Source of the DNA: Armillaria gallica
Lineage: Eukaryota; Basidiomycota; Agaricomycetes; Agaricales; Physalacriaceae
Reading direction: 5' to 3'
Assembly (NCBI GenBank): GCA_037576215.1
Contig: JBANDB010000006.1
Coordinates: forward strand, 5,580,001-5,644,000
DNA length: 64,000 bases
The notes beneath the pieces are model-generated. The model searched no databases and had not been told where the DNA came from. It saw only the letters and a program-made list of their open reading frames with translations. A program made the position numbers and the translations under genes. The stretch's first letter is position 1. Every line of letters starts with the position of its first letter. Below are positions 56,572-64,000 of this stretch, in pieces.

Positions 56572-56934
56572 TGTTATGACCGGACCCGGGAATAACAGAC
56601 TAGGCGTCTAACGATGCGCTATCTCGCGTTCGGATAGGCCGATAGAACCGTGACGTCTGATACAGCGGAGCGGTATACGCAGTAATCTCTCGGCAAGCGA
56701 TAAGAGAAAGTCCGGGGTGTATTAAACTTAGCTCAAAGCTGGGGTACATGGTCGAGGGCTGTGCTACTTATATACGATATGTGGAATCTAAGAATAGTCC
56801 AATGGCTAGCGGCTTCGATAGAAGTTCTGGGGTGATCGGTTGGAACGTTGGGGATGGTCTGTGCGGTGCCGAGGTGCCGAAGTGCCGAGGTGCCGGATAA
56901 GATAAGATAAGGAAAAAATGAATAAATCGTAACA
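56572..56934 (-). repeat. 5' LTR of the young Ty3 element
   Basis: 363 bp. In element sense it carries three overlapping CTTATC (GATAAG) motifs near its start, a short tandem of about four gtgccgaRg units (56863-56895 region), the TATA box at 56765-56775 and the self-primer match. Confidence 0.95.
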
Positions 56935-57344
56935 CATGTAGGCCCAGTTCAGCATCATTCTTCATAAAATCACCCTTGTCTTTATCATTATTCAGAGTTG
57001 CCATGCATCTATTGCTGCAACATCCCACTCAGCACCACAGTTGCTACATTTTCTTCCAGTTCCAAAGCAGTTTCCACACATTTATTGCCATTGTTTCGAC
57101 TCAGCATCACAGTACACCATCTGGACACAATTTCTAGTTCTTCCCCACAATTTCTAGCTCATTGCTATGATTTTTAGCCTATTGCTATGATTTCTAGAGC
57201 ATTGCCATAGTTATTAGAGCTATTTTCGTGCTCTTTAGCCCATCCCCACATTTTCTAAACCATTTTTGTGGTCTCTATCCTGGTTTCTTAGTATTCACAT
57301 CATACCAGATTCCTTCCCATCTTGTTTATCAAGATCCTTCCTGG

Positions 57345-60300
57345 TGATGAGGCTGGTGACAGGCACCTGTGAAACAGAGCATGGCCTAGCATAAACACAC
57401 TAAAACACACACTCAACCCCACTAAACACACACACACATACAATCTCCTTCAGTGCAGAGGGGAGCAAGGGATTTTAATTCCAATTGCGTGCTGACAATA
57501 TCTCGATTTATCTCAGCAAGCTCACTAGAACGATGCATGTAATAATATATTTTTCTCAAGCCATTCTCAAGTTCACAATTTCCTCAGAGCTTTTACAGGA
57601 GAGCACAGTGAATCACACAACCCTCAAGGCAAAGTATATTTCAATAGCCAGAACACATGGATATGTAGACCTGCAAATTGACCAAGTTCAGTCAGTGAGC
57701 TCGTTAAGTATGACCTGCTGCTAGATCTAATCTGCATGCACCACCATCTTCCTCTTAGTTGCTAAACCTGACTCCCAAACTTGTCACAATTAGAGGCCCT
57801 CAGCACTCCTAATCAAGTCACAAATACTCTCAAAAACCATCCCCGCAAGTCCTCACACACAGTGCACTCGCCCTAACAACGGTGCCACAAGGTCCAACTG
57901 CACACACCTGTCACACTTCGTGCAACTGCTGGAACAGCTCAATCTAGCTGATTCCCTTGCAAACTACTCAAAACCTATGCAGAGGCCAACACAACACAAT
58001 TTCTCTTTTTACACTGAATCAGAAAAGGAACAGAGCTTTCTCTCAGATGTATTCCAGCAAACTCTCAAGATGGCACAGCATCACTGCTGCCAAATCTCTT
58101 TCTTATCTCAAGTAAACTGAAGTTTTTATCTAAAATGTTTCTCTTGTTCTATTTCTCTGTGAGCTCACTAAACTTGCATTCTAGCTGAGACTTGAAGCTA
58201 CTAACTCTTACGCATTGCAACAAGTCCAGATCCAAACTGAAACTTTATTACTGTACATGGGGGGTAGGTATCTTGTTTTATTATATGAAATTCTACCTAC
58301 TTATACTATGGGAGATTGATTATTACAAATGGTCTTTTAGTAAGTTAAATCCTTTCTCGGCTGATAATCCTTCATCTGAACTGGCGCAACACTCTTGGCA
58401 GAATGCCACTGATGAGCCTCCAGGCTCTGTATGCTCAGAATTCACGGATTTAGCCATCCATCACCCAATACCTTTGAAACAATGCCATTATAACCCTCAC
58501 ACACTCTATAACACTGCCAACTCTCAATAATACCACGGATTTTCGCAGTATAGGCCATAAAAGCCCAGATACAATCCTAAAACCATGACATCCACTCCTC
58601 ACGCACTCCGTTATCCTTCCCAGCTCGCCTCGCATCACAATTACCGTATCCCATCATGGCAAGGCACCTTTGATCGACAATCATCCTAAAACAGGGTTGC
58701 TATATCACTCAGAAGCACTAGTTGATGTGCCCATCAATCATTTAATGAAATGACATGATTGACATGAGTACCCTCCCAGCTACGATAATTACAGCTACGG
58801 CAACTATAGACCACGTTTACTAAGGCTGTTACAGTGCCAAGACTTCAAATTATTGTTGCCCCATGCATACACCTCAGCACGGCAACTGCAGCTCAATAAT
58901 CCACAGCTACACAGCACCTTATGATCCACTCATCACTCAATAAAACCACACGGTTTGCATCCATACATGGCAACGTCGAGGACTTGCTGTTACTTTAGAA
59001 CCACAAATACCATATGTTTACTATGGCTATTACAAAAGCCAAGGACTTACAGCCTTACTAAGGCTTCAAAGAATATTCTATTTATAAAATCGTACTTGTA
59101 GTATAAAAACTAGGTAGATACCGCATTTTTAGAGGGAGTTCTTACCCAGTTGACGAGGCTATGGCATTACCAGTCAGCTATGGTTACTCCAAGTTATTTC
59201 TCACCGCTTGCTTTACTCTTTAAATGTTGTTGGTTGCACCAATACACGAAATCTTGCGTCAATAACTTGCTTTTGTCTTTTAATGCCACAACATCGCTTC
59301 ACTTTTACCACATAGGATTGTTTCATCGCTTTCACCTTCTACATCGCCATCATTTTCATTGCCCAGTTCAGTATTGCCTCCGTGTAGGCCCAGTTCAGCT
59401 CCATAGGATCACCCTCGTCTTTATCATTGTTCGGAGTTGCTGTGCATCTATTGCTGCAGCACCCCACTCAGCACCTCAGTTGCTACGATTTCTACCAGTT
59501 TCTTGCAGTCTCCGTATGTTTATTGCTATTGTTTCGACTCACAATATTAGGTACACCCCAAGCCACGTTTACTAGGCTATTTCGACGTCTCCCAGTCCAT
59601 TGCCATGATTTCTAGCGCATTGCTACAATTTCTAGCTCATTGCTACGATTTCTAAAGCATTGCTACGATTACCAGTCCTTCCACACGATTACTCGTCCTC
59701 CCCCACGATTACTAGAGCATCGCAACGTTTTCTAGCACCTCCCCACGTCCTCTATTCCCTCCCCACATTTTCTCGACCATTGCCACGATTTATAGACCCA
59801 TTTTCATGGTCTCTAGATCATTTTCGCAGTTTCTATTGCGGTTTCTTGGTATTCAAGTCATACCAGATTCCATCCCATCTCGTTTATCGAGATCCTTCCT
59901 GGCTTACAGCCAACGTCTATTAGTACTCCTTGACCAAGAGTACTACTTCGCTGACTGAAAAGTCGCAGTGTATCTTGCGTTATTGAGGAATTGACCGCAC
60001 GGAGGTGCACCGAACCACTCACAAACACATTGCCTTGATTGCTGTGTTGCTACGTTAATTGCCTAAGCTCTCACCGAGTTTTGGGTGTTGCCGTTGCCAC
60101 AGAAGTCTAAGGCTCATCACCGCTTGGTCCTACTTTTAGTATCCTCAAAGAGCTAAGTGATGTCAATGTCATGCCCCCTAGCAGCAGAGTAGCTTGCTGA
60201 CTTGTACTCAATAGCTGCTTAATCCTCGATCACTGATCACATTTCATATTTGGCTTTTGGTTCTGCTCCAAAGGTGACAGCATCATATTCTAGACTCAGT

Positions 60301-60773
60301 AACCAAGGAATGCTTCAGATTTTGAGCCCACTCACTATTCCCATCGGCTGAAGTCTGTTTCTAGGCCATGCCTGGGGTTCTTTTGATTACCCCTATGTGT
60401 GATATCTTTTCTCCAAATCTCCAGGAACCACATGTCATAGATTACAGATGCGTGGTTATCTAAATTAGTCCCAGCCTGCATACAAGCACATCCCACTAAA
60501 AGTTGAATTCTCTATTGCAGATGAATGTTTGTGCGAGCAAGTGAGCTCTTTAGCCTTATTGTTGTGCATGCCCATAAGGTACAGTGCAACAATGAAGTCC
60601 TTATGTTTTAATTCTGTTGCTTCTATTTCTATCATAGAGCTCTCAACCTCAGTGACCTTGCTTCTTTACATGCTATCTACACTGTTAGTTCACTCTCTGT
60701 GCTTCTGCTTTACTAACATGTAAGGTATGTAAATTCACAAAATTACACTCTTAGACATACTGTGGGCATGACA
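57345..60773 (-). mobile_element. Family 3 LTR-like repeat, copy b, carrying family 2 copy III
   Basis: Minus-strand start TGTCATGCCCACAGTATGTC and end at TGATGAGG (reverse of 57345). Flanks are ctgg (57341-57344) and ccag (60774-60777), both derivable from ccgg. Net length is about 1.72 kb, matching copy a at 7451-9161. Non-coding. Confidence 0.75.
58410..60119 (+). mobile_element. Family 2 LTR-like repeat, copy III
   Basis: TGATGAGCCTCCAGGCTC...TCTAAGGCTCATCA, 1710 bp, with flanks ccac (58406-58409) and ccgc (60120-60123). Family 3 copy a has the empty site gccgcttgg. It is CpG-richer than copies II and V. The TATA box agtataaaaact lies near 59100. Non-coding. Confidence 0.8.
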
Positions 60774-60993
60774 CCAGCTTACAGCCAATGTCTATTAGTA
60801 CTCATTAACCAAGAGTACTACTTTGCTGACTGAAAAGTCATAGTATATCTTGCGTTATTGAGGAATTGACCGCATGAAGGTGCACTGAACCACTCGCACA
60901 CACATTGCCTTGATTGCTGTGCTGCTACAATAATTGCCTAAGCTCTCCAAGAGTTTTGGGTATTGCTGTTGCCATGGGAGTCTAGGCTCATCA

Positions 60994-61160
60994 ACGGTAT
61001 AGAGGCAATGTGTCATACCAGCAATGGTGGTGGTGAGAGGCAAAGGTGCCGGACTTGAAAGAACCATTATTCGGTCCTGATCAGGATCTGGGATTTGCTA
61101 GACAATATTTCCTTTTCCATGTCCAAGTTCACTTACACTACCATAGCTAATTTGTGTTTC
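60994..61160 (-). pseudogene. Remnant of an unidentified gene (upstream part, before the family 2 insertion)
   Basis: The minus-strand frame reads NETQISYGSVSELGHGKGNI, one TAG, then QIPDPDQDRIMVLSSPAPLP and TTTIAGMTHCLYT up to the family 2 border. Removing the insertion and one 4-bp duplication continues the frame with VSCLLHRCDLHTVSLQ from 47527 downward. Family not recognised. 61161-61493 holds nothing I can assign. Confidence 0.35.
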
Positions 61161-61493
61161 ATTGACTGTTGGGCCCTCCTTTATGCAGTCATGATATATG
61201 TGAGACCTAAATGTCTAAAGAAATTTGTCCTTATTTATTGCCACTGCTCTGCAATATTACTCTGAGTAACTTACACAATAAGTTACATCCATGCTGTATC
61301 TATGTACATTCCAATTTGATTTATACTGACAACCAAGCTATACTATCTTGCAAGAGCGAAGCTTGGCAGACTTATATTTCAAGCCAAGGTAAGTGCCTTA
61401 TACTATGTCAAGATGGCTACAACAACTTATAATCTGTTATAACAACCACTGATTCTTGTAGGCTGTTGCAATTTGACCAAGTTGTTGCATGGT

Positions 61494-63006
61494 GACACAT
61501 TTGAAAAGTGTTCACATGTGTAATTTCACAAAATGTATCAATACATATATTTTATAAGACCTAGATACCAAGGCAATGAGATATACCTTAGAGTGCAATA
61601 TCCTAAGTGTGGGCAATACAATACCTTGAGTGATGTTCAGTGGAGCACATGGCTTAACTGTAGAGTGATACCATAAGAGTCACACTAAGTCTAAAGCCCC
61701 AGCACTTGACACTGAATACACTGATAATGCACAGAAGACATGTGCTAAGAATAGAACTAACAGAGCTCTGGAGATAATTGATACTTCACACAGCCTTGAT
61801 CTATAATACACAAAGCACTGCCATGCCAGGAGCTAGTGCTCTAGACCTCAGAATGTTTAGAATTGAAGTAAGACCGATGTTGCAGACTTCAGCTGATGTG
61901 CACAAGGCTTAGACTAGAAACTAGTGGTCCTAGAAGACCATGGAAATCACTAGAAGATATTATTATTATAAAGACAAGTTGCACACTAGGCTACAACTCC
62001 AAGGAGATACTAGGTGATGTCAGTATGCATGGATAGCATGGCTAACCAATGTTGTGCAGCTAAGAGACTAGGATCTAGGCCTAAACCAGAGCTCTGAATA
62101 AGCATCAAGCAATGGCATGATTATGGCAACATACATGGCACCCAGGAAAGGAAGTTCCACAAGCTAAGAGTTACTATTTAAGATTGTATTAATTAGTAGA
62201 GTGCATCATATATAAATACTGTAGAGTAATAATAGTGCACAAGTTTTGAACCCTCCTTGTTGAAGTGCGAAAGCCCTCAGCTTAGCACTCTAGCTTTGGA
62301 ATTAGTTTGTAGCTTCAAGTGAGAGAATAGACCTTTGATTGATAACATTTGAGTGACTTGAGTAGTGCACAAGGGGTAGAAAGCTAGCATAGGACTTGTG
62401 TACTGTTTGAGTGATTGGTTGACTTGCACTCTAACCTGAGAATAAGAGATTTGTGTCATTGTGGACATGCTCTTGAGTTTTAAGGTTTTCTTGTGATGCA
62501 CAGTGCTACTGGATCACATAGGTTCAAACTCTGTGGGTCTACAATTGGTTTTGGAAGCTTGAGCATGTGGGTTCAAATCCTGTGGCTTGAGTGGATGTGT
62601 TTTGAAGGGTTTCTGCTTAGAGCACAAGCTTTAAGTCATGTTTAGGATGTGTTTAAGTTCTTTGTAGTCATCTGTGTGTGTCACACAAGACTTATTGAGG
62701 GTTTTGTAGGTGTGTGGCAATGAGTTGTGTATTGTAGTACACTTTGCCTTGAGGCCTAGCAACATCTGTCGCCCCTCTTGTTATTAAAAGCCTTTGGACT
62801 TAGAGAGATCTGGATACCCTACAAATGCTATCATTATATGTGTGTATTGTATATTCTGAGAGTTTAGTTGTATTGCTTCAATCTGCTTCTATTGCATAAT
62901 ATCCTTCCAAGAACTTTGAAGGTTTGTGTGTGTAATGTTGGGTGTGAGTGTGATCAGCATTTTTGACACTATTGCATTTCTAGCCTGTGCACACAGAGTC
63001 TCTTCA
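61494..63006 (+). mobile_element. Family 1 LTR-like repeat, copy D (shortest)
   Basis: TGACACATTTGAAAAGTGTT...GAGTCTCTTCA, 1513 bp, with flanks atgg and aagg. Two T-arm-like units (62519-62530, 62569-62580). A TATA-like atataaatactg near 62210 and attaaaagcc near 62785 sit where copy B has TATA and aataaaagcc. Non-coding. Confidence 0.75.
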
Positions 63007-63410
63007 AAGGCATGGGAAGCAATTAACATTTTTCGTGGTGTAGAAACAGAAAGACAGATTCAAAAAACAGTTCAGAACCAGTCAGAGTGTTTAAGTCACA
63101 ACCAGGTGCAAAATATCAGTATTAAAACTGCATCAGGCAGCCAGCACAAGTTCAGAACCTGCATCAGGCAATTATTCTATATCAGTTTAAGTTTGTGTTC
63201 AGTAACATGTTAAACTTAAAGTGAGAAACCACAATATATTCTTTATACAAATCTTATTCATTACACCCAAAACTTGTAAACTACAATACAAAGCATTGTA
63301 ACCTAGTATAACATATCTTGCTTTGAACTACAATTACTGAGTGTTTTGTGTAGTGTGTTATGTGTAGCACTTTACATCTATATAGGCACTCAGCACCTTT
63401 CACTAGGCTC
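63007..63410 (+). mobile_element. Family 4 fragment, copy c
   Basis: 63043-63210 matches the reverse of 29031-29160, and 63220-63400 matches the reverse of the two other family 4 pieces (24934-25037, 14630-14705). This shows that the pieces of copy a belong together. It is truncated at the left. Confidence 0.6.
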
Positions 63411-63706
63411 ATCAATACTTTCTGTCTGATCATAACAAAGTCATCACAGTTCATAAGTTTCTCCAGCCTGCAACAAGTCTGATAATTAAGGTATCCTACA
63501 ATCAGAGAAAAGAGATATATTCCTTAAATTATTTAAATACTTATATACTATATTGTCAATTATTACTAAAGTTATTCAAGGCTATTGAGATGAAATTTAC
63601 TTTATAAACTTAAGCAAAGAGTCAAAGTAACTAATTATGACTCACCACATTAAGTTACATCATATGTCAATATATAAATATCTGTATAGCTTTTTCAGCT
63701 TCAGAG
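63411..63706. other. Downstream flank of the TPR gene
   Basis: AT-rich and without open frames. It probably contains the 3' untranslated region of the TPR gene on the minus strand. Confidence 0.35.
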
Positions 63707-64000
63707 TTACTTCCGAATAACAGTCTGTCTATGCAAAATATTCTCTAAGCTTTGCAAACACTGTGCTGCTCCATGAGTGTCATAAATGTCTTCAAACATC
63801 TGCATTGCTTTTTCCAGCTTGACAGTAGCTTCTGAGTATTGATATATCATTTGCAAAATATCTCCCAAGCTTTGCAAACACTGTGCTACTCCAAGAGAGT
63901 TGTTAATATTTTCAAACATCTGCATTGCGTTCTCCAGCTTGACAGTGGCTTCTGAGTATTGATATATCATTTGCAAAATATCTCCCAAGCTTTGCAAACA
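63707..64000 (-). CDS. Tetratricopeptide-repeat protein, C-terminal end (partial)
   Basis: Minus-strand frame entering from beyond the window and ending at 63707. It holds 40-residue units of the form CLQSLGDILQMIYQYSEA-TVKLENAMQMFE, two of them nearly complete plus a decayed third (CLQSLENILHR). The alternating Leu/Ala/Tyr helix pattern is that of TPR_12-type repeats found in fungal NB-ARC/TPR and related proteins. At DNA level the units are a 120-bp tandem repeat (63757-63876 and 63877-63996). TPR domains bind partner proteins; the rest of the protein, which would define its role, is outside. The frame could also belong to a relic, but there are no internal stops here. Confidence 0.75.
   Translation of the reverse strand, partial: CLQSLGDILQMIYQYSEATVKLENAMQMFENINNSLGVAQCLQSLGDILQMIYQYSEATVKLEKAMQMFEDIYDTHGAAQCLQSLENILHRQTVIRK

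Larger units (their letters stand above)
48519..56934 (-). mobile_element. Young, apparently intact Ty3-type chromovirus
   Basis: LTRs of 363 bp at 48519-48881 and 56572-56934 differ at one position that I could find (tatatgcag versus tatacgcag). The 5-bp duplication catgt (48514-48518, 56935-56939) is perfect. The interior on the minus strand has a PBS, a Gag frame (871 codons from a GTG) and an overlapping Pol frame (1443 codons from a GTG, longer if reached by frameshift), both open. It is CpG- and GC-rich in contrast to its surroundings. It lies in family 2 copy IV; the empty site is visible in copy III (tgcctccgtgtaggccc). It is related to the decayed Ty3 element at 14726-24933. Confidence 0.95.
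47532..60993 (+). mobile_element. Family 2 LTR-like repeat, copy IV, split by a Ty3 element and a family 3 copy
   Basis: Pieces 47532-48518, 56935-57344 and 60774-60993 follow family 2 copy III (58410-60119) in order. It starts TGATGAGCTTTCAGGCTC and ends AGTCTAGGCTCATCA. Flanks are gtgg and acgg. Net length is about 1.6 kb and it is non-coding. Confidence 0.75.

Overview
The window looks like a transposon graveyard in a filamentous basidiomycete (Agaricomycete-type) genome. The evidence is spliceosomal introns of about 50-65 bp, chromodomain Ty3 elements, an Ngaro/DIRS-order retroelement, a pogo-type transposase relic, a host TatD-nuclease gene end and a TPR repeat protein at the right edge. 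I cannot name the species. Little intact host coding sequence remains. Most of the DNA is mobile elements inserted into one another and decayed by C:G to T:A transitions, largely at CpG.

Layout. 1-4060: end of a TatD-family nuclease gene, then mostly unrecognised DNA with one small intron-containing gene candidate. 4061-13636: a tyrosine-recombinase retroelement (Ngaro-like; Gag, RT, RNase H, YR) with split direct repeats A1...B1-A2-B2. It is split at 7127-10622 by an LTR-like repeat (family 1) that itself carries a family 3 repeat. 13637-14629: spacer with a reversed relic of the TatD gene end. 14630-29756: a family 4 repeat broken by a decayed Ty3 element with 426-bp LTRs (14726-24933, TSD ttata) and by a reversed 426-bp LTR that holds a family 2 and a family 1 copy side by side. 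29757-38100: pogo transposase relic, two decayed unrecognised genes and a 266-bp palindromic MITE. 38100-45400: mosaic of family 2, an ACTAGT-rich repeat, a clean solo 426-bp LTR, family 4 and family 1, ending in a 133-bp-arm palindrome. 46730-61160: an unidentified minus-strand gene remnant split by a family 2 copy (47532-60993), which in turn holds a young Ty3 chromovirus (48519-56934, 363-bp LTRs, TSD catgt) and a family 3 copy carrying another family 2 copy. 61494-63410: family 1 and a family 4 fragment. 63707-64000: C-terminal end of a TPR protein on the minus strand.

How the parts work together. The young Ty3 element has open Gag and Pol frames in -1 register, protease, RT, RNase H, integrase and a chromodomain. 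Its primer-binding site is complementary to the predicted 5' end of its own RNA, as is that of the old Ty3 element, so both look self-primed like Tf1. The old element's stop codons are all TGA, and those alignable to the young copy fall at Arg or Trp codons. Families 1-3 are 1.3-1.9 kb TG...CA elements without coding capacity (solo-LTR-like). Their 4-bp target duplications are mostly N-CG-N or its decay products. Family 1 carries an array of tRNA T-arm-like hairpins present in 2, 4, 6 or 8 units, which accounts for most of the length difference between copies.
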